A DNA stretch of 64,000 nucleotides. Source: Flavobacteriaceae bacterium PS02338 (GTDB lineage Bacteria > Bacteroidota > Bacteroidia > Sphingobacteriales > Sphingobacteriaceae). The position numbers were made by a program, and so were the translations under genes. The stretch covers positions 62,001 through 126,000 of the forward strand of contig JASCOD010000001.1 in the NCBI GenBank assembly GCA_029959615.1. Reading direction: 5' to 3'. This document shows positions 25,671-34,098 of the stretch, piece after piece (the stretch's first letter is position 1; every line of letters begins with the position of its first letter). The notes beneath the pieces are model-generated. The model was given only the letters and a program-made list of their open reading frames with translations. It searched no databases and had not been told where the DNA came from.

Positions 25671-26264
25671 ATGAGCACATTTCCCCATCAATTGTTAGGT
25701 ATCTTTTTTCTTCTGTTCATTAAAATATCTGATGCACAAGAATACCAGTTAACTATTCTACCAGAAAGTAGTATCCTACTTAAAGGCAATTCTAACGTAA
25801 ATAAATTTACTTTTACTTACGAGAAAGCACTTAAATTAGGGAGCAGTTCGGTAAGAGCTACCACCGCCAAAAATATGCTGAATATTAAAAATGCGAAGTT
25901 AGATGCGGAAGTAACAGCTTTCAGTTCTGGCAGTAATTTAATGGATCGGGATTATCGCAATATGATGAATTACCGTACTTATCCAAACATCAGCATTGCA
26001 CTAAATCAAATTAACTTCGTTAAAAATTATAGTGACGATAATGGTACCGCATTGGCTTTGGTAGACATCACCATCGCTGGCGAAAAACGCACCGACACAT
26101 TGCAGTTTACCTACAATAAATCAAAAGGCATTTATCGTTGCAGCAGTTCGCATCAAATTTCATTGAGGGATTACAAAATAAAGCCCCTCAAAAAAATGAT
26201 GGGGCTTATTTCATTGAAAGACCAATTAAGCGTAGATATGATCATCTACATCAAAGTCGATTAG
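25671..26264 (+). CDS. YceI family protein (second)
   Basis: 197 residues from the ATG at 25671, which opens a signal peptide (MSTFPHQLLGIFFLLF...SDAQ). A GTG eight codons earlier is less likely. The YceI-type order is visible (SSILLKGNSNVNKFTF, YRNMMNYRTYPNISI, ISLKDQLSVDMIIYI), though it is diverged from the first copy. The stop codon overlaps that of the convergent serS gene. A terminator hairpin is built into the codons for about residues 169-180. Confidence 0.82.
   Translation: MSTFPHQLLGIFFLLFIKISDAQEYQLTILPESSILLKGNSNVNKFTFTYEKALKLGSSSVRATTAKNMLNIKNAKLDAEVTAFSSGSNLMDRDYRNMMNYRTYPNISIALNQINFVKNYSDDNGTALALVDITIAGEKRTDTLQFTYNKSKGIYRCSSSHQISLRDYKIKPLKKMMGLISLKDQLSVDMIIYIKVD
26176..26212. 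terminator. Terminator hairpin embedded in the yceI coding region
   Basis: AAATAAAGCCCC and GGGGCTTATTT pair (one bulge), with an inner TCA/TGA. On the minus strand, after serS, it is followed by TTTATTTTG, so it can end serS transcription from inside the neighbouring gene. Confidence 0.7.
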
Positions 26265-27532
26265 TCTATAATATCGAAACCTGTATATTTCACTAAGGCT
26301 TCTGGAATTTTAATTCCTTTATCTGTTTGATAATTTTCTAATATTGAAGCTACGATACGAGGCAATGCCAAAGCACTTCCGTTTAAGCTGTGTGCTAATT
26401 GTGTCTTTCCTTCTTTACCTTTAAATCTCAATTTTAAACGGTTACTTTGGTAAGTTTCAAAGTTCGATACTGAAGAAACTTCCAACCAACGTTGTTGCGC
26501 TCCACTCCAAACTTCCATATCGTAAGTCATGGCAGAGGTGAAGCCCATATCGCCACCACATAAACGCAATACACGGTAATGTAACCCAAGTTCTTGCAAT
26601 AAAGATTGCACGTATTGACTCATGTCTTCTAAAGTCTCGTAAGACTTGTCGGGATGTGTAATTTGTACTACCTCTACTTTATCAAATTGATGCAGACGGT
26701 TTAACCCACGTACGTGAGCACCATAAGAACCTGCTTCTCTACGGAAACAAGGTGTATACGCCGTATTTTTAATTGGAAGGTCTTCCTCTTTTAAAATCAC
26801 ATCGCGATATAAATTCGTTACCGGTACTTCTGCCGTTGGGATTAAGTATAAATCATCGATGGTAGAGTGGTACATCTGCCCTTCTTTATCAGGCAATTGG
26901 CCAGTACCAAAACCCGAAGCTGCATTTACCAAATGTGGCACTTGCATTTCTTTATAACCCGCAGCAGTAGCATGATCTAAAAAGAAATTGATTAAAGCAC
27001 GTTGCAACCTCGCTCCTTTTCCCTTGTAAACTGGAAAACCAGCGCCAGTTATTTTCACACCTAACTCAAAATCGATGATATCATATTTTGCAGCTAGCTC
27101 CCAATGTGGCAAAGCACTTTCTGGCAAAGCCGATGGTTCACCATGCGTGTAAACAGTCTCATTATCATCAGCTGTGCTACCTGTTTTTACCAAATGGTAT
27201 GGCAAATTCGGCAACTGCACAATTAAGGCTTGTTGATTTTCTTCTAAAGCAGTTAATTGATCGCCAAGAGCTTTGATTTTCTCTTTGTGAGATGCAGTAT
27301 TTGCTTTGATTGCTTCAGCTTCTTCTTTTTTGCCACTGCGCATCAACTCGCCAATTTGTTTGGCCGCTGTATTCGCTTCTGCTTGCAAATTATCCAAAGA
27401 GGATTGAGTAGAGCGGCGTTCTTCATCTACAGCGATGATCTGATCTACCAATTCTACCTGTTTAAAGTTACGAACGCTCAATCGCTCTAAAACTTTCTCT
27501 CTATTTTCACGGATATAGTTAACTTGCAGCAT
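26261..27532 (-). CDS. serS: Seryl-tRNA synthetase
   Basis: A 423-residue class II synthetase charging tRNA-Ser. The N-terminal long coiled-coil arm (about residues 30-100, rich in Glu, Lys and Ala) binds the tRNA long arm. Class II motif 2 appears in CFRREAGSYGAHVRGLNRLHQFDKVE and motif 3 in HSLNGSALALPRIVASILENYQ. Length is normal. It has its own -7 box and a terminator located within the convergent gene. Confidence 0.97.
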   Translation of the reverse strand: MLQVNYIRENREKVLERLSVRNFKQVELVDQIIAVDEERRSTQSSLDNLQAEANTAAKQIGELMRSGKKEEAEAIKANTASHKEKIKALGDQLTALEENQQALIVQLPNLPYHLVKTGSTADDNETVYTHGEPSALPESALPHWELAAKYDIIDFELGVKITGAGFPVYKGKGARLQRALINFFLDHATAAGYKEMQVPHLVNAASGFGTGQLPDKEGQMYHSTIDDLYLIPTAEVPVTNLYRDVILKEEDLPIKNTAYTPCFRREAGSYGAHVRGLNRLHQFDKVEVVQITHPDKSYETLEDMSQYVQSLLQELGLHYRVLRLCGGDMGFTSAMTYDMEVWSGAQQRWLEVSSVSNFETYQSNRLKLRFKGKEGKTQLAHSLNGSALALPRIVASILENYQTDKGIKIPEALVKYTGFDIID

Positions 27533-27549
27533 TATTTATAATTTTTTGA

Positions 27550-27557
27550 CAAAGATA
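27550..27557 (-). promoter_or_regulatory. -7 promoter box of serS
   Basis: The minus strand reads TATCTTTG, matching TAnnTTTG, giving a leader of about 11 nt before the ATG at 27532. No matching -33 TTG was seen. Confidence 0.5.
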
Positions 27558-27656
27558 GTTTTTAAAGGCGAAAGGTAAAAGGCGGAAAGGCTGAAGGTAT
27601 GAAAAGCTTAGCTTGTCACGTTTCACCTCAAATCTCATATCTAAAATCTCACATCT

Positions 27657-28388
27657 ATGGATGGTAAACTTTACATCGTACCAACACCTATCGGAAACTT
27701 AGAAGATATGACTTTTAGGGCTATCCGTATTTTGAAAGAGGTGGATTTGATTTTGGCAGAAGATACCCGCACCAGTGCGCCTTTGTTGAAGCATTTCGAC
27801 ATTGATAAACGAGTTTTTGCACATCACCAACATAACGAACATAAAGCAACGGCTGAGATTATCAAGTTCCTAAAAGAAGGACAAAACATTGCCTTGATTT
27901 CTGATGCAGGTACACCAGCTATTTCTGACCCAGGGTTTTTCTTGGTTCGTGAAGCGATTAAGCATGAAATTGACATCACTTGTTTACCTGGTGCTACTGC
28001 TTTCGTCCCTGCTTTGGTAAACTCGGGTTTACCTAACGACCAATTTGTATTCGAAGGATTTCTTCCGGTGAAGAAAGGCCGCCAAACGAGATTAAAGCAA
28101 CTGGCGGAAGAAGAAAGAACAATGATTTTTTACGAAAGTCCACACCGCTTATTGAAAACATTAACGGAGTTTGCGGAGTTTTTTGGTGAAGACAGACAAG
28201 TTTGCGTGAGCAGGGAATTAAGTAAACTGTACGAAGAAAATGTTCGTGGCACAGTTATAGAAGTAAAATCACATTTTGAAAACAATATTTTAAAAGGAGA
28301 ATTCGTAATTTGTGTTGGCGGAAATGAGAATAAGGACAAAAAAACAAAGAACAAGGACAAATACAGAATAAAAGAAAACCATGATTAA
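27657..28388 (+). CDS. rsmI: 16S rRNA (cytidine(1402)-2'-O)-methyltransferase RsmI
   Basis: 243 residues. Tetrapyrrole-methylase fold with LYIVPTPIGNLEDMTFRA at the N-terminus, AEDTRTS, and ISDAGTPAISDPG for SAM binding. It methylates the ribose of C1402 in the decoding centre of 16S rRNA. The last 20 residues are a low-complexity Lys/Asn/Asp tail, encoded by an A-rich stretch and probably dispensable. It overlaps the next gene by 8 nt. Confidence 0.94.
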   Translation: MDGKLYIVPTPIGNLEDMTFRAIRILKEVDLILAEDTRTSAPLLKHFDIDKRVFAHHQHNEHKATAEIIKFLKEGQNIALISDAGTPAISDPGFFLVREAIKHEIDITCLPGATAFVPALVNSGLPNDQFVFEGFLPVKKGRQTRLKQLAEEERTMIFYESPHRLLKTLTEFAEFFGEDRQVCVSRELSKLYEENVRGTVIEVKSHFENNILKGEFVICVGGNENKDKKTKNKDKYRIKENHD

Positions 28389-29022
28389 CATAGATAGATT
28401 TTTGGCCGACGAGCAAGACCCGAAAGCCGTAGAAAAAGTAGCTGGCAAACTCAACGATTTATTAACTAGCGGAGAAGAAATTTTATACCTAGCGGTACAG
28501 AAAAAACCAGCGGTAAACTTGTTACCAGACTGCATCGCGATTAGTAACAAAAGAATTTTTTACTGCTCGCCTAGCAACTTGGGCTTAACCATGAACTTCA
28601 AGGATATTTCTTGGAAGAACATTAAGGAAGTCTCTTTTAAGGAAGGATTATTGGGTTCCAAGTTTATTTGCGTACCACAATCAGGGGAAAACATCGTAAC
28701 TGATTTCATTCCGAAAGTACAGGTCCGTAAACTGCACCAAGCGGCAAACCAACAATTAGAGGAATACAAAGAGTTGCTTAGACAACAGAAGTTAGAAGAA
28801 AATAGAGCCACTGCATCTACATTTAACATTCCATCAACACCGCAAGTAATTGATTTACCTATTGAGGAAGCTGTGGTTATTCCAGAAATAGCTGCTGTTG
28901 AAGTAAGCAAGGAAGATGAGATTGAGCAAAAACTCATTAAGCTAAAAACTTTATACGACAAACAGCTAATTACTCGTGAAGAGTATGAGCACAAGAAAGC
29001 TGCAATTTTAGATAGTATGTAA
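28381..29022 (+). CDS. PH-like domain plus SHOCT domain protein
   Basis: 213 residues. The N-terminal part (about 20-115) looks like a bacterial PH-type domain (AISNKRIFYCSPSNLG...FKDISWKNIKEVSF). A helical linker follows, then a C-terminal SHOCT motif (EIEQKLIKLKTLYDKQLITREEYEHKKAAIL). Such proteins are cytoplasmic. The SHOCT motif is thought to aid oligomer assembly, and no precise function is known. It shares a transcript with rsmI by overlap. Confidence 0.78.
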   Translation: MINIDRFLADEQDPKAVEKVAGKLNDLLTSGEEILYLAVQKKPAVNLLPDCIAISNKRIFYCSPSNLGLTMNFKDISWKNIKEVSFKEGLLGSKFICVPQSGENIVTDFIPKVQVRKLHQAANQQLEEYKELLRQQKLEENRATASTFNIPSTPQVIDLPIEEAVVIPEIAAVEVSKEDEIEQKLIKLKTLYDKQLITREEYEHKKAAILDSM

Positions 29023-29044
29023 TCTAAACCGTCACTTACCACTT

Positions 29045-29114
29045 TGTCATTCTGAGCTTAGCGAAGAATCTATTGTAACAGATATTATTAGATTCCTCCT
29101 ATCGTCGGAATGAC
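29045..29114. repeat. Dispersed palindromic repeat, GTCATTCTGAGC subtype (copy 1)
   Basis: The left half has GTCATTCTGAGC and CGAAGAATCT; the right half has AGATTCCTCC and CGTCGGAATGAC. It is almost the same as the element at 41912-41973 between thrA and thrB. It lies in the gap before lnt. Confidence 0.7.
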
Positions 29115-29141
29115 AGAGCATAGTAACGACGAAAACCAAAA

Positions 29142-30758
29142 ATGACAAAAAAAACTACCATTCTAGCAATACTTAGCGCTTTCATCATGTGGTTGGCTTG
29201 GCCCCCGCACAATTGGTTGGCACCTTTGCTTTTTATAGGTTTAGTACCTTTATTAATTGCATTAAAAGAAATCATCGCAACTGCTGATAAAAAAATTGGC
29301 AAAAAAGTATTCCTTACTGCGGGTTTAACTTTTCTAATTTGGAACACCGCTTCTATTTACTGGGTTTTCAACTCTATTAATGCGGTAAATACAGGTTTTG
29401 TTGGCGCCGTAGTTTCTCTATTGGTTTCGCTTATTCCTTACGGCTTAGGGGCACTACTGATGACATTTGCTTTTTGGTTATATTATCGTTTAAGCACTTA
29501 TACCGATAAAAAATGGGCTGGTTACACGTCGCTAATTGCCTTCTACATCAGCATGGAGTATTTGCACCAAGTTTGGGATTTAGCTTTTCCTTGGATGACT
29601 TTAGGCAATGGCTTTGCTGGGATGCACCAAATTGTACAATGGTACGAGTTTACGGGTGTTTATGGTGGTTCGTTGTGGATTTTACTAAGCAACATTCTAG
29701 CTTTTGAAGCTTACCAACAAATTAAGGCACAAAAGCAATATAAATTAGCGGGAATTTGGGTGCTGCTACTTCTTATACCTGTCGGATATTCTATCTATCG
29801 GTATAAAAACTATGAAGAGAAAAGCGTACCCGTAAATGTAGTTACAGTACAGCCTAATATCGATCCTTATGAAAAATATGGTGCTACTCCCGCAGCCGAG
29901 CAAATGAAAATTTTAACTCATCTTTCGGACTCTGTTGCACAAACAAACACTGAGTATTTCATATGGCCAGAAACAGCCATCCCGAAATATGCGGATGAAG
30001 AACAGATCAGAACAGATAATAACTTCCTGCTAGCACAACAATTCCTTTCTAAATACAAAAATGGTACGCTGATTACCGGCATCGAAAGTGTTCGATTTTA
30101 CAACGATAAAAAAACCATTTCAGCAAAGGAAAATCCGAACGGTGGTTTTTACGACAACTATAATGCTGCCGTACAAATTGAGAATTCTGCCAGCGTTTCT
30201 TTCTATCACAAATCTAAGTTAGTGCCAGGGGTAGAGAAGCTGCCTTTTCCCAAAATATTTTCGTTTTTAATTCCTGTTTTTGCTCAACTTGGTGGCAGCA
30301 CAGGCGGCTACGGCTGGCAAGAAGAGCCTAGCGTTTTATATGCTTACAGTGGCATTGGTGTTGCTTCCGTAATTTGTTACGAATCTATTTGGGGAGACTG
30401 GGTAGCTGGCTCGGTTAAACAAGGCGCACAGTTTATTGCGGTAATTACCAACGACGGTTGGTGGGGCAACACTTCTGGCAAAGACCAACATTTGTTGTAT
30501 GCCAAACTAAGGGCTATCGAAACAAGAAGGTATGTTGTACGTTCGGCAAATACAGGAATTTCGGGCTTTATTAATCAGAAAGGTGATGTAGTGCAACAAT
30601 CTAAATGGTGGACACGCACTGCACTAAAGGCTGACATCAACCTGAATGATGAAATTACGCCTTATGTTAATTACGGGGATTTAATCGCTAAATTTTGCGT
30701 TGGATTTGCAGTAATAGCAGCAATATTTATCTTATTAAAAAAATGGTTTTTGAAATGA
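29142..30758 (+). CDS. lnt: Apolipoprotein N-acyltransferase Lnt
   Basis: A 538-residue inner-membrane enzyme that adds the third acyl chain to lipoproteins. The N-terminal half has about seven membrane helices. The C-terminal half is a nitrilase-like domain with the Glu-Lys-Cys triad visible in FIWPETAIP, KSKLVPGVEKLPF and SVICYESIWG. A final membrane helix closes the protein. It is followed after 62 nt by a second lspA, so two late steps of lipoprotein maturation are linked. Confidence 0.92.
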   Translation: MTKKTTILAILSAFIMWLAWPPHNWLAPLLFIGLVPLLIALKEIIATADKKIGKKVFLTAGLTFLIWNTASIYWVFNSINAVNTGFVGAVVSLLVSLIPYGLGALLMTFAFWLYYRLSTYTDKKWAGYTSLIAFYISMEYLHQVWDLAFPWMTLGNGFAGMHQIVQWYEFTGVYGGSLWILLSNILAFEAYQQIKAQKQYKLAGIWVLLLLIPVGYSIYRYKNYEEKSVPVNVVTVQPNIDPYEKYGATPAAEQMKILTHLSDSVAQTNTEYFIWPETAIPKYADEEQIRTDNNFLLAQQFLSKYKNGTLITGIESVRFYNDKKTISAKENPNGGFYDNYNAAVQIENSASVSFYHKSKLVPGVEKLPFPKIFSFLIPVFAQLGGSTGGYGWQEEPSVLYAYSGIGVASVICYESIWGDWVAGSVKQGAQFIAVITNDGWWGNTSGKDQHLLYAKLRAIETRRYVVRSANTGISGFINQKGDVVQQSKWWTRTALKADINLNDEITPYVNYGDLIAKFCVGFAVIAAIFILLKKWFLK

Positions 30759-30820
30759 TTATCAGCCACAAATGCACAGATAAAAAACATATGTGAACCT
30801 GTGGTAAAAAATATAAAAGA

Positions 30821-31351
30821 ATGGTCACCAATAGAAATTCAATAAAATTCGCTTTCCTCCTACTCATTGTAGCACTAAACCTTGGCTGTGATCAAGTTTC
30901 GAAAGTTATTGCCCGTAAAAACATTGAACCTTATGAGCAAATTGACATTATTAAAGACCGTTTCACATTAACCTTGGTGGAGAACACAGGAGCTTTTTTA
31001 AGTGCTGGCAGTAACTTGCCAAACTTTTTGAGAATAATTGTGCTAACAGTTTTACCTATCATTGTTTTGGCTTATGGCTTATGGTTTCTTTACTCCAACA
31101 AACATCTACCTCGTTTAATGCAAATTGGTGTTTGTTTTTTAATTGGCGGCGGCATCGGAAATATTTATGACAGGATTGTTTATGGTTCGGTAACTGATTT
31201 CCTGCATATGGATTTTGTGATTTTTAGAACGGGGATTTTCAATATGGCCGATGTTTCTATTATGGTAGGCATCGGATTATTGTTGTTGCAGAATTTGATT
31301 GCTGCTAGAATTAAAAAACAAGAAGCTATGCAGGAAGAAGTTTCTGTTTAA
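30821..31351 (+). CDS. lspA: Lipoprotein signal peptidase II (second of two)
   Basis: 176 residues with four membrane helices. Catalytic residues are D117 (GIGNIYD) and D144 (FNMADVSI), with N-terminal CDQVSK and VENTGAFLSAG motifs. It looks fully active by motif and is of standard length. The other copy at 18606 differs strongly in sequence and has an insert, so the two are old paralogues. Its place downstream of lnt suggests it may be the main housekeeping copy, but this is inference. Confidence 0.92.
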   Translation: MVTNRNSIKFAFLLLIVALNLGCDQVSKVIARKNIEPYEQIDIIKDRFTLTLVENTGAFLSAGSNLPNFLRIIVLTVLPIIVLAYGLWFLYSNKHLPRLMQIGVCFLIGGGIGNIYDRIVYGSVTDFLHMDFVIFRTGIFNMADVSIMVGIGLLLLQNLIAARIKKQEAMQEEVSV

Positions 31352-31362
31352 GGATATCTTAA

Positions 31363-31391
31363 ACTTACAAAGTTTTGAAAACTTCGTAAGT
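31363..31391. repeat. Hairpin after lspA (ACTTAC-type dispersed repeat)
   Basis: ACTTACAAAGTTTT (31363-31376) pairs with AAAACTTCGTAAGT (31378-31391), one mismatch. It possibly acts as a terminator and is similar to the repeat at 53227-53259. The rest of the 297-nt gap holds a half repeat near 31504-31527 and no supported gene. Confidence 0.55.
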
Positions 31392-31648
31392 CTGCTTCTT
31401 GAAATCGAAATGAAGTGTTATCTTCTTACTTATCAAAAGTAGCCCTGATTGACGTGGAAATACTTTTTTATAGCTGTGAAGGGATTCAACCATCTTGCTT
31501 ATTAGATCCCTCGAAACTCGGGATGACAAAATGCCCATCAAAAAGATTGGTACAAAAAGCAGGATTACTATTTAATAGGAGCATTGCAATTGCGCTTCTA
31601 AAATCTTGAAATTAAATCCTAATTCGTAAATCTAAAATCGTAATTATT

Positions 31649-33289
31649 TTAGTCCATGTATTTGCCAACAATTGGCATACGCCTACCCATACCAAAAGCC
31701 TTGGGCGATACCCTTAAAATTGGCGGAGTTTGATAACGTTTGAACTCCGCCAAATTTACCATTCGCAAAATTCGCTTTACCAAAGCTTCATTAAAACCTT
31801 GAGCAATAATTTCTTTCGATCCTTTTTTAAGCTCGATATGTTGATACAAAATAGCATCTAGCTCATCATACTCTGGTAACGAATCCGAATCTTTTTGATC
31901 TGGCCTTAGCTCTGCCGATGGCGGTTTAACGATAGTATTAATTGGAATAATTTCTTTGTCTTTATTGATGTATCTGGCCAAATTGAAAACCTGTGTTTTG
32001 TATACATCTCCAATTACGCTAATAGCTCCGCACATATCGCCATACAAGGTACCGTAACCAACGGCACACTCGCTTTTGTTAGATGTATTGAGCAAAATGT
32101 AACCAAACTTATTCGACATCGCCATCACTACAATTCCGCGGCTACGAGCTTGAATATTCTCTTCGGCCAAATTAAAGGTTAAGCCTTCAAATGGCTTTGC
32201 CAACATACGATCAAAAGCATCAGCAGCTTCTTTTATTGGGATGATTTCATGTTTACAACCAATATTATTCACTAAATCTAAAGCATCTTGTACCGAATGA
32301 TCTGATGAATATTTAGAAGGCATCAGTACTGCCACCACATTTTCGGCACCTAAAGCTTTACAGGCCAAAGCACAAACCACTGCCGAATCAATACCACCAG
32401 AAAGTCCTAAAACTGCTTTTTTGAAACCCGATTTTGCAAAGTAATCCTTGATACCCAAAATCAAAGCATCATGAATTTGCTCAATATCTGAGGTTCTTTC
32501 TCCTGCTGGATATTTATTCTTTACATTTTGCACTTCTTCCAAATCGAAAACCTGTAGATCTTCTTCAAAGTATCTCATTTCCGCCTTCAAAGCTCCTTCT
32601 TCATCAAATACCAAAGAACCGCCATCAAAAATAATTTCGGTTTGCGCACCTACTTGATTAACATAAAACAACGGTAGTTGGTACTTCTTTGCATTATCCG
32701 ATAACACTTTGATGCGATCTTCATCATGTCCGTAATCAAACGGAGAAGCAGCAATGTTAATCATCAAATCAGGTTGCTGCTTGATCAATTCATCCATTGG
32801 AGAAGAGACATACAAAGGATTATCGTTGATGTTCCAAAGGTCTTCGCAGATGGTTAATGCAATTTTTTTACCTTTATAATCTACACAATCAAAAACTGTA
32901 TTGGGCTCGAAATAGCGATATTCATCAAACACATCGTAGGTCGGTAATAGCGCTTTTTTAACTACCTGTTTTACTTCGCCATTGGCAATAAAATAAGCCG
33001 CGTTAAATAGATCCTTTCCTTCTATGACTGGATTTTTAACGGGCAATCCCACAATACAAGCAATATCCGTAGTATGTTTCGCTATTTCTTTCGCAGCTTT
33101 TTCGCAAAGTGATATAAAGTCTTCGAACTCTAAAAAATCTCTTGGAGGATAACCACAGATAGCCAGCTCTGCGAACACTACAATATCTGCCCCTTTAGCT
33201 TTTGCCAATTCTATATGAGAGATTATTTTTTGTGTATTGCTTTCGAAATTACCGATGTGGTAGTTGAGTTGTGCTAATGCTATCTTCAT
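31649..33289 (-). CDS. nadE: Glutamine-dependent NAD+ synthetase
   Basis: 546 residues with two domains. The N-terminal nitrilase-type glutaminase carries E41 (FAELAICGYPPRD), K112 (KKALLPTYD) and C148 (LTICED). The C-terminal synthetase has the pyrophosphate-binding loop SGGIDS at 297-302. It converts nicotinic acid adenine dinucleotide to NAD using glutamine as ammonia donor, in the cytoplasm. Length is normal and all key residues are present. Confidence 0.96.
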   Translation of the reverse strand: MKIALAQLNYHIGNFESNTQKIISHIELAKAKGADIVVFAELAICGYPPRDFLEFEDFISLCEKAAKEIAKHTTDIACIVGLPVKNPVIEGKDLFNAAYFIANGEVKQVVKKALLPTYDVFDEYRYFEPNTVFDCVDYKGKKIALTICEDLWNINDNPLYVSSPMDELIKQQPDLMINIAASPFDYGHDEDRIKVLSDNAKKYQLPLFYVNQVGAQTEIIFDGGSLVFDEEGALKAEMRYFEEDLQVFDLEEVQNVKNKYPAGERTSDIEQIHDALILGIKDYFAKSGFKKAVLGLSGGIDSAVVCALACKALGAENVVAVLMPSKYSSDHSVQDALDLVNNIGCKHEIIPIKEAADAFDRMLAKPFEGLTFNLAEENIQARSRGIVVMAMSNKFGYILLNTSNKSECAVGYGTLYGDMCGAISVIGDVYKTQVFNLARYINKDKEIIPINTIVKPPSAELRPDQKDSDSLPEYDELDAILYQHIELKKGSKEIIAQGFNEALVKRILRMVNLAEFKRYQTPPILRVSPKAFGMGRRMPIVGKYMD

Positions 33290-33310
33290 GATTTTTTCTG
33301 AGCTATAAAT

Positions 33311-33339
33311 ATAAAAACAAGCCTTTATTAGGGCTTGTT
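33311..33339 (-). terminator. Terminator between the beta-barrel gene and nadE
   Basis: AACAAGCC (33316-33323) pairs with GGCTTGTT (33332-33339). On the minus strand it is followed by a run of T. It separates the upstream gene at 33367 from nadE. Confidence 0.7.
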
Positions 33340-33366
33340 ATCATTAAAATCTAAATAATTTTGCTG

Positions 33367-34020
33367 TTAAAAGAAAACACCCAAATTAAGACCGACGTAA
33401 TGATTTTTAACCGTCTGATCATTTTTAGCAATATTGGTTAAACCATTGTTATAAGTTAAACCTCCTACTAGACTAGTTTTTCCACTTAAACGATACTCGG
33501 CTCCGCCACCTATAATCATCCCTGCCCTAAAAAACTTGGTCACTTCTGTTGCTTTTACATCATCTGCCAATGGCGTATTACCTCTTTCCACATCCTGTTT
33601 GGCACCGATACGAAAGTTTGTTGTTAAACCAAATTGACCGAACCATTTGATCTCATTAGTCTCATCTGTTTTTAATTTGATAGACAATGGAATTTCAAGG
33701 TACTGCATTTTGAATTTAACATCATATTCTGCATTAGTTGTCGCTATTGAATGATAGGGTTGATAATTCAAAATTGTAGCTGTTCCGTTAATTGTAGTAA
33801 CAGTTAAACCTGTGGCAAAACAGTAGTTTTCTGCAAATTCAAAATCACTCATCAAGCCATAAGTAAATCCTGTACTTAAGCCGTTACCCTTTCCGTTTTC
33901 TACCTTTAAGAATCCAAAGGTTGGATGTGCAGTAAGGCCTAATCTAACTTGAGACGCATCTTGTGCAAATAGACTTATTGATCCAAATGAGAATAGAAAT
34001 GCCAATAATGTTTTTTTCAT
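33367..34020 (-). CDS. PorT-like outer-membrane beta-barrel protein
   Basis: 217 residues with a signal sequence (MKKTLLAFLFSFGSISLFAQ), alternating amphipathic strands (VRLGLTAHPTFGFLKV, WFGQFGLTTNFRIGA, GGGAEYRLSGKTSLVGGLTYNNG) and a terminal Phe (LNLGVFF). It is of the eight-strand outer-membrane beta-barrel type common in Bacteroidota. Function is unknown. It has its own terminator and stands alone. Confidence 0.78.
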   Translation of the reverse strand: MKKTLLAFLFSFGSISLFAQDASQVRLGLTAHPTFGFLKVENGKGNGLSTGFTYGLMSDFEFAENYCFATGLTVTTINGTATILNYQPYHSIATTNAEYDVKFKMQYLEIPLSIKLKTDETNEIKWFGQFGLTTNFRIGAKQDVERGNTPLADDVKATEVTKFFRAGMIIGGGAEYRLSGKTSLVGGLTYNNGLTNIAKNDQTVKNHYVGLNLGVFF

Positions 34021-34084
34021 GAGTAATACGTTATGTTTTTAATATTATGAACTTATCTAATAACGACAGTTCACATTCGTTTTA

Positions 34085-34092
34085 TATATTTG
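34085..34092 (+). promoter_or_regulatory. -7 promoter box of gldB
   Basis: TATATTTG matches TAnnTTTG and overlaps the upstream in-frame TTG at 34090, so that TTG cannot be the start. The ATG at 34099 would lie at or near the first transcribed base. Confidence 0.4.
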
Positions 34093-34098
34093 TTAGCA

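Noticed and set aside
31415..31609. 64-codon frame between lspA and nadE
   Set aside because: It covers a half repeat and low-complexity DNA. No recognisable protein features.
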